From assembly GCF_023078375.1 (NCBI RefSeq), contig NZ_CP095554.1, positions 2,406,501 to 2,470,500 on the forward strand: a stretch of DNA of 64,000 nucleotides, written 5' to 3'. A program made the translations under genes and the position numbers. Below are positions 36,149 through 45,856 of the stretch, piece by piece (position 1 is the first letter of the stretch; each line of letters starts with the position of its first letter). The stretch comes from Roseomonas gilardii subsp. gilardii (lineage in GTDB: Bacteria > Pseudomonadota > Alphaproteobacteria > Acetobacterales > Acetobacteraceae). The notes under the pieces are model-generated. The model worked only from the letters and a program-made list of their open reading frames with translations. It was not told the DNA's origin and did no database searches.

Positions 36149-36871
36149 ATGTCCGCCGTTCTCGCGAGCCTCTGGCTGCCCTTCCGGCAACTGGGCGACC
36201 CCGGCTTCCGGGGGCCGCTGTGGAAGGGGCTGCTGGGCGCCGTCCTGAGCTTCGGCCTGCTGGTCTGGCTGGCCGACTGGGGGCTGTCCGCCCTGGCCGG
36301 CATGGCCGCCGGGGGGCAGGGCTGGATCGCCACCCTGGCCGGGGTGCTGGGCGGGCTGCTGGTGCTCTTCTCGGCCATCTGGCTCTTCGTGCCGATCATG
36401 CTGGCCATCGCCGGCTTCTTCACGGACCAGGTGGCGGAGGCGGTGGAGCGCCGCTTCTACCCCTGGCTGCCGCCGCCCTCCGGCGGCGCCTCCCTGGCGG
36501 CGCAGGCGCGCTACAACCTGCGCCTGACGCTGCAGGTGCTGCTGCTGAACCTCGTCCTGCTGCCGCTGGCCTTCGCCCTGCCGGTGGTGGGGGCGGCGCT
36601 GCTCTGGGTGGTGGCCGCCATCGCCCTGGGCAACGGGCTCTTCGAGGGGGTGGCGCAGCGGCGCATGCCCGTGCCCGCCGCGCGGCTGTTGCGCCGCCGC
36701 CGCCGGGTGCAGGTCTTCCTGCTGGGCGGCATCCTCGCCGCCCTGGCGGTGGTGCCGGTGGCGAACCTGCTGGTGCCGATCCTCGGCACCGCCGCCATGA
36801 CGCACCTGCTCCACCGGGGGCAGGATACGCTGCCGCCAGCGGAACGGGCGGTGCCGGCCCGCGCGGGCTGA
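36149..36871 (+). CDS. EI24 domain (CysZ-like) membrane protein
   Basis: A 240-residue inner-membrane protein with four main hydrophobic regions (about residues 28-50, 60-88, 130-165 and 190-215), matching the EI24/CysZ family. CysZ imports sulfate, but most EI24 proteins are uncharacterised, and no sulfate genes are adjacent. Follows DUF1244 by 24 bases, so the two are probably co-transcribed. Confidence 0.8.
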   Translation: MSAVLASLWLPFRQLGDPGFRGPLWKGLLGAVLSFGLLVWLADWGLSALAGMAAGGQGWIATLAGVLGGLLVLFSAIWLFVPIMLAIAGFFTDQVAEAVERRFYPWLPPPSGGASLAAQARYNLRLTLQVLLLNLVLLPLAFALPVVGAALLWVVAAIALGNGLFEGVAQRRMPVPAARLLRRRRRVQVFLLGGILAALAVVPVANLLVPILGTAAMTHLLHRGQDTLPPAERAVPARAG

Positions 36872-36899
36872 AGGCGCCGGGGCGCCTCGCCCGGCGGCC

Positions 36900-37913
36900 T
36901 CAGCCCGCCAGCGGCGCCTCGCCGCTGCGCAGGATGGCCTCGACGATGCTCTGCACCTCGTAGGCTTCCTCCAGCGTCGCCAGATGATGCGCCTCGCCAC
37001 GGGTCATGCGCGCCACGCCGTCGAGCTGGCGTTGCAGCGTCAACGGGCGTGCCTTCTCATGCGGCATGGCGGAGGGATCGCCCTGCCAGCCGCCGGCCGC
37101 GTCGCGGCGTTCCGCCAGCGCCCAGTTCCGCAGCCGCACGGCGCCCGAACGGCCGGTGGCGGTGAAGCTGTTCGCCTCGTCCTCCGCGACCCGCCCGACC
37201 GAGCCGGTCAGGCTGAGCGGCAGGCCCCCGGCGGTGAGCCGGGCCTCGATGGCGCGCTCGCTGCGCCCCGCCTCGGGGAAGAGCGCCCGGGCCTGGAGCA
37301 GCACCAGCGGGCCGAAGAGGCGCCGCGCCAGGAACAGGAAATGCGACACGACCTCCCGCGTGAAGCCGCCCTGGGCGGGGCCGTCGAGCCAGCCGGCGGC
37401 GGCATGCTGCCAGCCCCGCGGCCAGCGGGCGAAATCGGCGGTGATGGCCAGGCTCTCCGCCTGTCCGATGACGCCGCCGTCCAGCCATTCGCGCAGCCGC
37501 TCCACCGTGGGGGAGGAAGCGAAGGGGAAGTTGACGGCGGCCCGGGCTCCCCGCGCCTCCCGCAGGAAGCGGCCGGCATCGGCCACATCCACCGCCAGGG
37601 GCTTCTCGCAGAACAGCGCCTTGCCGGCCTTCAGCGCGGCGCGGGCATGCGGCAGGTGGGTGGCGGGGGGCGAGGCGACATAGACGCAATCCGCACTCTC
37701 GATCACCGCGGCGGCGGAGGGCTGGAAGGGCGTGCCGGGCAGCTCCGCCCCGAGGCGTGCGACCGCCTCCGGCGCCGGGTCCCAGAGCCCCGTGACCAGG
37801 ACCCGGTCCTGCCCGGCGGCGGCGCGCAACAGGCGCTCTCCCATGATCCCCGCCCCGATGATGCCCAGCCGCACCGTTCCGGTGCCGGGGGGAACGATCT
37901 CCGCTTCGCTCAT
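36900..37913 (-). CDS. Gfo/Idh/MocA family oxidoreductase
   Basis: A 337-residue NAD(P)-dependent oxidoreductase: Rossmann motif L-G-I-I-G-A-G-I-M-G-E-R-L near residue 16, the diagnostic C-E-K-P-L-A-V-D near 100, and a C-terminal substrate domain ending Y-E-V-Q-S-I-V-E-A. The family acts on sugars, inositols and bile pigments; the substrate is unknown. An ATG at 37931 is an alternative start, six codons upstream. Confidence 0.87.
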   Translation of the reverse strand: MSEAEIVPPGTGTVRLGIIGAGIMGERLLRAAAGQDRVLVTGLWDPAPEAVARLGAELPGTPFQPSAAAVIESADCVYVASPPATHLPHARAALKAGKALFCEKPLAVDVADAGRFLREARGARAAVNFPFASSPTVERLREWLDGGVIGQAESLAITADFARWPRGWQHAAAGWLDGPAQGGFTREVVSHFLFLARRLFGPLVLLQARALFPEAGRSERAIEARLTAGGLPLSLTGSVGRVAEDEANSFTATGRSGAVRLRNWALAERRDAAGGWQGDPSAMPHEKARPLTLQRQLDGVARMTRGEAHHLATLEEAYEVQSIVEAILRSGEAPLAG

Positions 37914-38097
37914 CCTCGCTGCCTGCTCCATGTTCCCGGCGGAACCTACAGCGGCCGGTGAGGCTGCCAATGGGGCCGGCGCGGATTCGGGCGGGGCCAT
38001 GCGGCGGGCGGCGGGCTGCCAGACGGCGCGGCCCGGCACGGCGTGTTGGCGCGGCTGTTCCCGGCGGCTATACCCGGCGCCTTTCGGGGATGAACAT

Positions 38098-38373
38098 ATG
38101 TCGGACGTGACCGATCAGGACCAGGAGCAGGACACCGATGTCGGCGGCATCGCCGCGGACCGTCTGCGCTCCATCATCGAGCGGGTGGAGCGGCTGGAGG
38201 AGGAGCGCAAGGCGCTGGCCGACGACATCAAGGACATCTTCGGCGAGGCGAAGTCCGCGGGTTTCGACGTCAAGGTGATCCGGCAGATCATCCGCCAGCG
38301 CAAGCAGGAGCCCGCCGAGGTGGAGGAGCAGGAGACCCTGCTCGACCTCTACCGCCGCGCGCTCGGCATGTGA
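38098..38373 (+). CDS. gapR: DUF2312 protein, GapR family nucleoid-associated protein
   Basis: A 91-residue protein, nearly all helical: R-L-R-S-I-I-E-R-V-E-R-L-E-E-E-R near residue 22, D-I-K-D-I-F-G-E-A-K-S-A-G-F-D near 43, I-I-R-Q-R-K near 63. This is DUF2312, whose Caulobacter member GapR encircles overtwisted DNA ahead of replication and transcription. The length matches. Followed ten bases later by arfB. Confidence 0.9.
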   Translation: MSDVTDQDQEQDTDVGGIAADRLRSIIERVERLEEERKALADDIKDIFGEAKSAGFDVKVIRQIIRQRKQEPAEVEEQETLLDLYRRALGM

Positions 38374-38383
38374 GGCGCCGCGC

Positions 38384-38845
38384 GTGGCGCCAGAGGAGCC
38401 GGGGCAGGGGGGACGAAGCGGGAAGCTGATCCCGGTCAATGCCCGGCTGGCGCTGCGCGAGGACGAGATCACGGAAAGCTTCGTCCGTGCCTCCGGGCCG
38501 GGCGGGCAGAACGTGAACAAGGTCTCCACCGCCGTCCGCCTCAGCTTCGACCTGCGCAACTCGCCCTCGCTGCCCCCGGCGGTGAAGGCGCGGGCGGCCC
38601 GGCTCGCCGGGCACAGGCTGACCTCGGAGGGCGTGGTGGTGATCGCCGCGCAGCGCTTCCGCTCGCTGGAGCGGAACCGCGAGGATGCGCTGGAACGCCT
38701 GCTGGAGCTGCTGCGCGAAGCGGCGGTGCCCCCCGTGCCGCGCATCGCCACCCGCGTGCCGAAGGGGGAGAAGCGGCGCCGGGTGGAGGGCAAGGTCCGG
38801 CGCGGCGAGATCAAGCGGATGCGCGGGAAGCCGGTGGGAGATTAG
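38384..38845 (+). CDS. arfB: Alternative ribosome-rescue factor ArfB (peptidyl-tRNA hydrolase YaeJ type)
   Basis: A 153-residue class-I release-factor-like protein with the catalytic G-P-G-G-Q-N-V-N-K near residue 38 and a basic C-terminal tail (K-G-E-K-R-R-R-V-E-G-K-V-R-R-G) that enters the empty mRNA channel. It frees stalled ribosomes. The start is a GTG ten bases after the gapR stop. Confidence 0.92.
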   Translation: MAPEEPGQGGRSGKLIPVNARLALREDEITESFVRASGPGGQNVNKVSTAVRLSFDLRNSPSLPPAVKARAARLAGHRLTSEGVVVIAAQRFRSLERNREDALERLLELLREAAVPPVPRIATRVPKGEKRRRVEGKVRRGEIKRMRGKPVGD

Positions 38846-38886
38846 GACGGGGGGATTAGGACGGGCCGGCACCGTTCCGGCGCCTG

Positions 38887-39471
38887 CTACGTCAGCAGGC
38901 TGGCGGGCCGCGTGCGGCGCCGCCCGGGAATGCGCGCCAGTTCGGCGCAGGCCCGCTCCACCAGTTGCGGCACCGGCATCTCCGACCGCAGCCGCAGAAC
39001 AGGGCAGGGCAGCCCGGCCAGCCAGCCCTCGTGCAGGGCGCGGGAGCGGATTTCCGGCCCCGCCGTATCGTAGCTCTCGGCCCAGGCCAGGAAGGCGGCG
39101 CTGGCCTCGGCCATGTCGCCGCCCGGACGGATGCGGGCGCCGTGGCGCGCTTCCTCCCGCGCCAGGAGGCGCCGCATCCGTTCCGCCGGATCGAGGCTCA
39201 GGAAGACGACCAGGTCGAAGCGGGGCACGAGGCTTTTGCCCCAGGAGATCATGGAGCCGCTCAGCACCCAGCCCGCGGCATCGTCCAGCGCCTGCTCCAG
39301 CAGGGCGAGCCGCTCCGGCACCGGCCGCTTGGTGGTGAAGGGCGGGTCCGTCCGCCGCCAGTAATAGAGGTCGGTATCCTCATGCGGGCAGCCGAGGCGC
39401 TTCGCCAGGGCCGCGCCCAGGGTCGTCGTGCCGCTGCCGGATGCGCCGAGGATGTGGATCCGGTGACTCAA
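38887..39471 (-). CDS. P-loop NTPase, adenylate/shikimate-kinase-like
   Basis: A 194-residue nucleotide-binding protein with Walker A G-A-S-G-S-G-T-T-T at residues 9-17, a D-T-D-L-Y-Y-W-R motif near 32, V-L-S-G-S near 69 and a lid-like Arg-rich segment (R-M-R-R-L-L-A-R-E) near 100. A small-molecule kinase or AAA-type ATPase of unknown substrate. It starts with TTG overlapping the stop of the upstream acyl-CoA synthetase (TTGA), so translation is coupled. Confidence 0.75.
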   Translation of the reverse strand: MSHRIHILGASGSGTTTLGAALAKRLGCPHEDTDLYYWRRTDPPFTTKRPVPERLALLEQALDDAAGWVLSGSMISWGKSLVPRFDLVVFLSLDPAERMRRLLAREEARHGARIRPGGDMAEASAAFLAWAESYDTAGPEIRSRALHEGWLAGLPCPVLRLRSEMPVPQLVERACAELARIPGRRRTRPASLLT

Positions 39472-41186
39472 TACAGCGCCTCCACCAGCGGGGCATGCTG
39501 CTGCAGCACGATCCGGCGGCGGACCTTCATGGTCGGCGTCATCAGCCCGTTCTCGACGGTGAAGGGCTCCACCACCCGCCAGCGGCGGATGCGCTCGATG
39601 CCGGACAGGCGCCTGTTCACCCGGTCCACCGCGGGGCCGACCCGGTCCTCCGCGCCATCCGCCGGCACCAGCAGCGCCACCACGCCCGGACGGCCCTCTC
39701 CGGCGATCACGGCCTGGGCGATCTCCGGTTCCCCCATCAGCAGCCCCTCGATCTTGGCGGGGCTCACCATGTCACCTCCCAGGGTTTTGATGAAGTCCCG
39801 CTTGCGATCGCTGATCACGATATGGCCGGCCGAGTCGATCTCCCCGATATCGCCGGTGTGCAGCCAGCCGCCTTCCAGCGCCGCCTCGGTCGCCTCGGGC
39901 GCGTTCCAGTAGCCGTCCATCACCAGCTCCCCCCGCAGCAGGAGTTCGCCATCCTCGGCGATCCGCGTCTCGACGCCCGGCAGGGGGGCGCCGACACTGT
40001 CGCGGCGGTTGTCCCAGGGCAGGTTGACGCTGACCACCGGACCCGCCTCCGTCTGGCCATAGCCCTGCAGCACGGTGACGCCGAGCGCCAGGAAGAAGCC
40101 GGACAGTTCCGGATCGAGCCGCGCGCCGCCGGACACCAGCGCCACAAGCCGCCGGCCGAAGCGGGCGCGCAGCTTGCGCCGCACCAGCCGGTCCAGCGCC
40201 GCGTCCTCGATCCGCTCCAGCAGGGACAGGGGCGGCCCGTCCATCCGCCGCAGGCCGAGGGCGAGGGCGCGGTGGAACAGGCGCTGCTTCCAGGCGGGCT
40301 CCTTGTCGAGCTGGGCCAGGATGCGGTGGCGCAGCACCTGGAACAGGCGCGGCACCGCCGTCACCAGGGCGGGCTCGATCTCGGTGAACTCGGCGGCCAG
40401 CCGGTCGGCGCCGCGGCTGTAGACCACCTCCATGCCGAGCGAGGGCAGCAGGAAGTTGCCCACCGTATGCTCATAGGCATGGGAGAGGGGGAGGAAGGAG
40501 AGGTAGCGCTCCCCGTCGAGCTTCAGCCGCGCCACCACCTCCGCCAGCCCGGCCTGGTTCGCCAGCATGGCCCGGTGCGGCAGCATCACGCCGCGTGGCT
40601 GCCCGCCGGTGCCGGAGGTATAGACAAGGCAGGCCAGCCGCCCGGGCGGGATCTGCGCCACCTCCGCCACCAGCATGGCGAGGTCGCCCGGGTCGGCGGT
40701 CAGCGCCTGCCAGGACAGGGTTCCGGGTGCCTCCTCCATGCAGACGAGCAGGTCGAGCCCCGGATCGTTGCCGCCCTGTCCGCCCTGGGCCAGCCGTGCC
40801 GCCCCGGCCAGTTTCGCGGCCAGATCGGCTGTGGAAGCGATGGCCACCCGGGCGCCGCAGTCGCGCAGGATATGGGCGTGGTCGGCCACGGTGTTGGTGG
40901 TGTAGGTCGGCACGGTCACGGCGCCGATGGCCATGATGGCGGTGTCGGCGATGGGGAATTCCGGCCGGTTCTCGCTGACCAGCAGCACGCGGTCGCCCGG
41001 CATCACCCCGCGGGCGCGCAGCCCGGCGGCGGTGGCGGCCACCGCCTGGGCGAAGCCGGCCCAGCTGATCCGTCGCCATTCCGCGGCCGATCCGTCCCGG
41101 ACCCAGTGGCGCAGCATCGGGCGGTCGCGCCAGCGCGCGGCCAGGCCCAGCAGCATGCCGGGGAGGCTCTCCCAGCGTTCCGTCAT
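39468..41186 (-). CDS. Long-chain acyl-CoA synthetase (AMP-forming)
   Basis: A 572-residue adenylate-forming enzyme that activates fatty acids to CoA thioesters. Motifs: Y-T-S-G-T-G-G-Q-P-R-G-V near residue 190 (ATP loop), G-Y-G-Q-T-E-A-G-P near 375, L-H-T-G-D-I-G near 445 and the hinge D-R-K-R-D-F-I-K-T near 460. Peripheral membrane or cytoplasmic. The chain-length preference cannot be told. The P-loop gene follows in the same operon. Confidence 0.92.
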   Translation of the reverse strand: MTERWESLPGMLLGLAARWRDRPMLRHWVRDGSAAEWRRISWAGFAQAVAATAAGLRARGVMPGDRVLLVSENRPEFPIADTAIMAIGAVTVPTYTTNTVADHAHILRDCGARVAIASTADLAAKLAGAARLAQGGQGGNDPGLDLLVCMEEAPGTLSWQALTADPGDLAMLVAEVAQIPPGRLACLVYTSGTGGQPRGVMLPHRAMLANQAGLAEVVARLKLDGERYLSFLPLSHAYEHTVGNFLLPSLGMEVVYSRGADRLAAEFTEIEPALVTAVPRLFQVLRHRILAQLDKEPAWKQRLFHRALALGLRRMDGPPLSLLERIEDAALDRLVRRKLRARFGRRLVALVSGGARLDPELSGFFLALGVTVLQGYGQTEAGPVVSVNLPWDNRRDSVGAPLPGVETRIAEDGELLLRGELVMDGYWNAPEATEAALEGGWLHTGDIGEIDSAGHIVISDRKRDFIKTLGGDMVSPAKIEGLLMGEPEIAQAVIAGEGRPGVVALLVPADGAEDRVGPAVDRVNRRLSGIERIRRWRVVEPFTVENGLMTPTMKVRRRIVLQQHAPLVEALY

Positions 41187-41288
41187 TCCGCGCTTCCCCC
41201 TATCGTCATCGCCCGCCTGTCTTGGTGGGAGGCGGGGTGGTCATATATCCAGGCCGTTCCACTCCTCCCGCGAGGCGCACGCATTTCC

Positions 41289-43154
41289 ATGTTTCGACCG
41301 ACCTGCCTAGCCGACTCCTTCCGCCATGGCCGCGCCACCCTCGACATCTCCGGCCGCGCCGGGGGCGGCGGGGGCGAGGCCCTGCCGGAATGGGATCTGT
41401 CGGACCTCTATGCGGGGATCGAGGACCCGAAGCTCAACGCCGATCTCGGCCATGCGGAGGCGGAGGCCCGGGCGCTGGAGGCGGAGGCCGCCGGAAAGCT
41501 CGCGGACCTGTCCGGCGACGCCCTGGCCGGAGCGATCCGGCGCTATGAGGCGGTGGAGGAGATCCTGGGCCGGGTGCTGTCCTTCGCCCAGCTCCTCTTC
41601 GCGGGCGATGCCACGAAGCCGGAACATGGCCGCTTCTACCAGACCATGCAGGAGCGGGCGACCGACATCAGCAGTCACCTGCTCTTCCTGACGCTGGAGC
41701 TGAACCGGCTGGAGGATTCCGTGCTGGAGGCCAAGTTGGCGGAATCCGCTGGCCTGGCCGCCTGGCGCCCCTGGCTGCGCGACCTGCGGGTGTTCCGCCC
41801 GCACCAGCTTTCCGACGAGCTGGAGAAGCTGCTGCACGAGAAGGAGGTGACCGGCCGCTCCGCCTGGAACCGCCTCTTCGACGAGACCGTCGCCGCCATG
41901 AAGGTCCGCGTGGGGGCGGAGGACCTGACCGTCTCCTCGGCGCTGAACAAGCTCTCCGACAAGGACCGTGCGGTGCGCGAGGCGGCGGCCAAGGGGGTCT
42001 CGGCGGCCTTCGCCGAGCGTGCCCCGCTCTTCTCGCTGATCACCAACACCCTGGCCAAGGACAAGGAGATCATCGACAACTGGCGCCGCTACCCGCGCCC
42101 CGGTTCCTCCCGCAACCGCGCCAACATGGTCGAGGACGAGGTGGTGGACGCGCTGGTCTCCGCCGTGCGCGCCAGCTACCCCCGCCTGTCGCACCGCTAC
42201 TACGCCATGAAGGCGAAATGGCTGGGGCTGGAGAAGCTGCAGCACTGGGACCGCAACGCGCCGCTGCCCGACGAGGAAGACCGCACCATTCCCTGGTCCG
42301 AGGCCAAGGAGCGGGTCTTCGCCGCCTACAACGCCTTCTCCCCGGAGCTGGCGGCGATCGGCAGGCGCTTCTTCGACAACCCCTGGATCGACGTGCCGCC
42401 GCGCCCGGGCAAGGCGTCCGGCGCCTTCGCGCACCCGACCGTGCCCTCGGTGCATCCCTATCTGCTGCTGAACTACCATGGCAAGTCGCGCGACGTGATG
42501 ACGCTGGCGCATGAGCTGGGGCATGGCGTGCACCAGATCCTGGCCTCGAAGCAGGGCTATCTGCGCTCCGGCACGCCGCTCACCCTGGCCGAGACGGCCA
42601 GCGTCTTCGGCGAGATGCTGACCTTCCGCGCCGTGCTGGATGCCGAGACCGACCCCACCCGCCGCCGCATGCTGCTGGCCGGCAAGGTGGAGGACATGCT
42701 GAACACGGTGGTGCGGCAGATCGCCTTCTACACCTTCGAATCCCGCCTGCACGAGGCACGTCGGAAGGGCGAGCTGTCCTCCGGGCAGATCGGCGAGATC
42801 TGGATGAGCGTGCAGGGCGAGAGCCTCGGCCCGGCCTTCGAGTTCACGCCGGACTACAACGTGTACTGGGCCTATGTGCCGCATTTCGTGCACACGCCTT
42901 TCTACGTCTATGCCTATGCCTTCGGGGACTGCCTGGTGAACGCGCTCTACAGCGTCTATCAGTCCGGCGAGGTGCCGGGCTTCCAGGAGAAGTATCTCGA
43001 CCTGCTGCGCGCCGGCGGCACGCTGCGGCACAAGGAACTGCTGGCGCCCTTTGGCCTCGACGCTTCCGACCCGGGCTTCTGGAACAAGGGCCTCGACGTG
43101 ATCGACGGCTTCATCACCGAGCTGGAACAGCCGGCCGTCAAGAGGACCGCATGA
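41289..43154 (+). CDS. pepF: M3 family oligoendopeptidase F
   Basis: A 621-residue zinc metallopeptidase that degrades short peptides in the cytoplasm. The active site is H-E-L-G-H-G-V-H near residue 408 with the distal Glu in E-T-A-S-V-F-G-E near 434. The C-terminus has Y-A-Y-A-F-G-D-C-L-V. The ATG at 41289 lacks a strong ribosome-binding site, and the first 30 residues are not conserved, so a later start is possible. The stop overlaps the start of the ABC1-kinase gene. Confidence 0.93.
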   Translation: MFRPTCLADSFRHGRATLDISGRAGGGGGEALPEWDLSDLYAGIEDPKLNADLGHAEAEARALEAEAAGKLADLSGDALAGAIRRYEAVEEILGRVLSFAQLLFAGDATKPEHGRFYQTMQERATDISSHLLFLTLELNRLEDSVLEAKLAESAGLAAWRPWLRDLRVFRPHQLSDELEKLLHEKEVTGRSAWNRLFDETVAAMKVRVGAEDLTVSSALNKLSDKDRAVREAAAKGVSAAFAERAPLFSLITNTLAKDKEIIDNWRRYPRPGSSRNRANMVEDEVVDALVSAVRASYPRLSHRYYAMKAKWLGLEKLQHWDRNAPLPDEEDRTIPWSEAKERVFAAYNAFSPELAAIGRRFFDNPWIDVPPRPGKASGAFAHPTVPSVHPYLLLNYHGKSRDVMTLAHELGHGVHQILASKQGYLRSGTPLTLAETASVFGEMLTFRAVLDAETDPTRRRMLLAGKVEDMLNTVVRQIAFYTFESRLHEARRKGELSSGQIGEIWMSVQGESLGPAFEFTPDYNVYWAYVPHFVHTPFYVYAYAFGDCLVNALYSVYQSGEVPGFQEKYLDLLRAGGTLRHKELLAPFGLDASDPGFWNKGLDVIDGFITELEQPAVKRTA

Positions 43155-44509
43155 GCGACACCAGACGCGGCAACAGCCTGTTCGGCGAGATCCGTCGCAT
43201 GGCGCGCACCTCCGGCGCCGTGGGCGGCATCGCTGCCCGCGTGGCGGGGGAGCGCTATCTCGGGCTGAAGACCGACAAGTCCGCGCATGCCGAGGACCTG
43301 CGGGCGGTGCTGGGCGGGCTGAAGGGCCCGATGATGAAGGTGGCGCAGCTTCTCTCCACCATCCCCGACGCGCTGCCCGAGGAATATGCGCGGGAACTGT
43401 CGCAGCTCCAGTCCAACGCCCCGCCGATGGGCTGGCCCTTCGTGCGGCGGCGCATGTCCACCGAGCTGGGCCCGGCCTGGCAGTCGCGCTTCTCCGCCTT
43501 CGGCCAGGAAGCGGCGGCGGCGGCCTCGCTGGGGCAGGTGCACCGCGCCACCCTGCTGGACGGGCGGGAGGTGGCCTGCAAGCTGCAATATCCGGACATG
43601 CCGAGCGTGGTGGAGGCCGACCTGCGGCAGCTCCGCCTCGCCATGGGCATCTACGCGCGCATGGATAGCTCGATCCAGAGCGACGACGTCTATGCCGAGC
43701 TGAGCGAGCGCCTGCGCGAGGAGCTCGACTACGAGCGCGAGGCCGCCCATATGCGGCTCTACCGCCTGATGCTGGCGGGCGAGCCGGAGATCCGCGTGCC
43801 GGAGCCGGTGCCGGAGCTGACGACCAAGCGGCTGCTGACCATGACCTGGCTCGACGGCCGCGCGATCCAGTCGCGCATCGAGGAGAACCCGCCGCAGGAG
43901 GAGCGCGACGCCTATGCGCGGGTGTTGTTCCGCGCCTGGTACGTGCCCTTCTACCACTACGGCGTGATCCATGGGGACCCGCACCTGGGCAACTACCAGA
44001 TCCGGTCCGACCTGCACGGGATCAACCTGCTCGACTTCGGCACCATCCGCGTCTTCCCGCCGCGCTTCGTCACCGCCGTGGTGCGACTCTACGAGGCGGT
44101 GCGCGATGGCGACGACGAGAAGGCCATCCATGCCTTCGAGGCCTGGGGCTTCCGCAACCTGCCGCGGGAGACCTGGGAGGTGCTGATGAAATGGGCGCGC
44201 TTCCTGCACGAGCCGCTGATCGACGACCGGGTCCGCCCGATCTCCGAGACCCAGGACCCGCAATTCGGGCGCAAGGTGGCGGAGGAGGTGCATGCCGGGC
44301 TGAAGAAGACCGGCGGCGTGCGGCCGCCGCGGGAATTCGTGCTGATGGACCGTTCCACGGTCGGCCTGGGCAGCGCCTTCCTGCGGCTCAAGGCGCGGCA
44401 GAACTGGCACCGGCTCTTCGAGGAACTGATCGCCGGCTATGACGAGGAGGCCCTCGCGGCGCGGCAGGCCGAGGCGCTGCGCCAGGCGGAGGTGCCGACT
44501 TCGGACTGA
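43151..44509 (+). CDS. ABC1/AarF (UbiB-like) atypical kinase
   Basis: A 452-residue protein of the UbiB/COQ8 family linked to ubiquinone synthesis. It shows K-V-A-Q-L-L-S-T near residue 64 in place of the more common K-x-G-Q, the Ala-rich nucleotide loop A-A-A-A-A-S-L-G-Q-V near 118, the catalytic-like I-H-G-D-P-H-L-G-N-Y near 275 and L-D-F-G-T-I near 297. No C-terminal membrane helices are obvious. ATGA overlap with pepF. Confidence 0.87.
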   Translation: MSDTRRGNSLFGEIRRMARTSGAVGGIAARVAGERYLGLKTDKSAHAEDLRAVLGGLKGPMMKVAQLLSTIPDALPEEYARELSQLQSNAPPMGWPFVRRRMSTELGPAWQSRFSAFGQEAAAAASLGQVHRATLLDGREVACKLQYPDMPSVVEADLRQLRLAMGIYARMDSSIQSDDVYAELSERLREELDYEREAAHMRLYRLMLAGEPEIRVPEPVPELTTKRLLTMTWLDGRAIQSRIEENPPQEERDAYARVLFRAWYVPFYHYGVIHGDPHLGNYQIRSDLHGINLLDFGTIRVFPPRFVTAVVRLYEAVRDGDDEKAIHAFEAWGFRNLPRETWEVLMKWARFLHEPLIDDRVRPISETQDPQFGRKVAEEVHAGLKKTGGVRPPREFVLMDRSTVGLGSAFLRLKARQNWHRLFEELIAGYDEEALAARQAEALRQAEVPTSD

Positions 44510-44689
44510 AGGCCGCTCCGAATCCGAGGTCCCGCCGCCCTTTCCGGTGGCGGGACCGCCGCCCCATGACGGGATTCCCCGTGGGGCCGGGCCGAAAACC
44601 TCCCTAAATTCGCGATGCGTGCCCTTGCGGCCCTTCCGGCGCCCGGTGATCGTGACCGGGCTGAAACGGAAACCCGGAGGGAAGCCTGC

Positions 44690-45844
44690 ATGCGCTTGGC
44701 CGTGCTGAAGGAGAGACGTGCCACGGAGGCACGGGTGGCGGCGACGCCCGAGACGGTGAAGAAGCTGATCGGGCTTGGCCTGGTCGTGGCGGTGGAGAAG
44801 GGCGCCGGCCTGTCCGCCGGCATTCCCGACGCGGCCTATGCCGAGGCGGGGGCGGAGGTCGCGCCCGATGCTGCCGCGGCGCTGGCCGGGGCAGGCATCG
44901 TGCTCAAGGTCCGCGCGCCGCTGGCGGCGGGCGAGGGGGAACTGGACGAGATCGCCCTGATCCCCGAGGGCGCGGTGCTGATCGGCACGCTGGAAGCGGC
45001 CTCCGCGCCGGAACGCAACCAGGCCTATGCGGCACGCCACATCACCGCCTGCGCCATGGAACTGGCCCCGCGCATCACCCGGGCGCAGAGCATGGACGTG
45101 CTCTCCTCCCAGGCGAACCTCGCCGGCTACCGCGCGGTGATCGAGGCGGCCTCGGCCTTCGACCGGGGCTTCCCCATGCTGATGACGGCGGCGGGCACCA
45201 TCCCGGCGGCGAATGTGCTGGTGCTGGGCGCGGGCGTGGCGGGGCTGCAGGCCATCGCCACGGCCCGGCGCCTGGGCGGGCGGGTCTCGGCCTCCGACGT
45301 GCGTCCGGCGGCGAAGGAGGAGATCAAGTCCCTCGGCGCCAGCTTCGTCGGCGTGGAGGATGAGGAAAGCGCCGCCGCCCAGACCGCCGGCGGCTATGCC
45401 AAGGCGATGAGCCCCGAATACCTGCGCAAGCAGGCCGAGGTCGTGGCCACCGCCGCCGCCAAGGCGGATATCGTGATCTGCACCGCGCTGGTGCAGGGCC
45501 GCAAGGCGCCCGTCCTGCTCACCGAGGCCATGGTCGCCGGCATGAAGCCGGGCTCGGTGGTGGTGGACATCGCCGCCGAGGCCGGCGGCAACTGCGCCGC
45601 GACCGTGCCGGGGGAGGCCGTGACCACGGAGAACGGGGTGAAGGTGCTGGGCTGGCGCAACTGGCCCGCCCGCATCCCGGCGGCGGCGAGCAGCCTCTAT
45701 GCCCGCAACCTGCTGACCTTCCTGACCACCTTCTGGGACAAGGAGGCCGGGATGCCGAGACTGCCGGAGGAGGACGAGATCGTGCGCGGGGTGCTGCTGA
45801 CCCGTGGCGGCGCGGTCGTCCATCCGCAATTCCAGAACAGCTGA
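44690..45844 (+). CDS. pntAA: NAD(P) transhydrogenase subunit alpha 1 (NAD-binding domain)
   Basis: A 384-residue soluble domain I. Motifs: A-A-T-P-E-T-V-K-K-L near residue 18, R-A-Q-S-M-D-V-L-S-S-Q-A-N near 127 (the RQD-type loop region), N-V-L-V-L-G-A-G-V-A-G-L near 175 and D-V-R-P-A-A-K-E near 205. It passes hydride from NADH to NADP+ with proton-driven domain II/III. In this three-gene form alpha is split in two, as in Rhodospirillum. GGAGGG precedes the ATG. Confidence 0.95.
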   Translation: MRLAVLKERRATEARVAATPETVKKLIGLGLVVAVEKGAGLSAGIPDAAYAEAGAEVAPDAAAALAGAGIVLKVRAPLAAGEGELDEIALIPEGAVLIGTLEAASAPERNQAYAARHITACAMELAPRITRAQSMDVLSSQANLAGYRAVIEAASAFDRGFPMLMTAAGTIPAANVLVLGAGVAGLQAIATARRLGGRVSASDVRPAAKEEIKSLGASFVGVEDEESAAAQTAGGYAKAMSPEYLRKQAEVVATAAAKADIVICTALVQGRKAPVLLTEAMVAGMKPGSVVVDIAAEAGGNCAATVPGEAVTTENGVKVLGWRNWPARIPAAASSLYARNLLTFLTTFWDKEAGMPRLPEEDEIVRGVLLTRGGAVVHPQFQNS

Positions 45845-45856
45845 GGGGGACATCCG

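Noticed and set aside
39441-41288. Very long plus-strand frame opposite the acyl-CoA synthetase
   Set aside because: It is a high-G+C shadow of the synthetase gene; only the part from 41289 onward (PepF) carries conserved residues.
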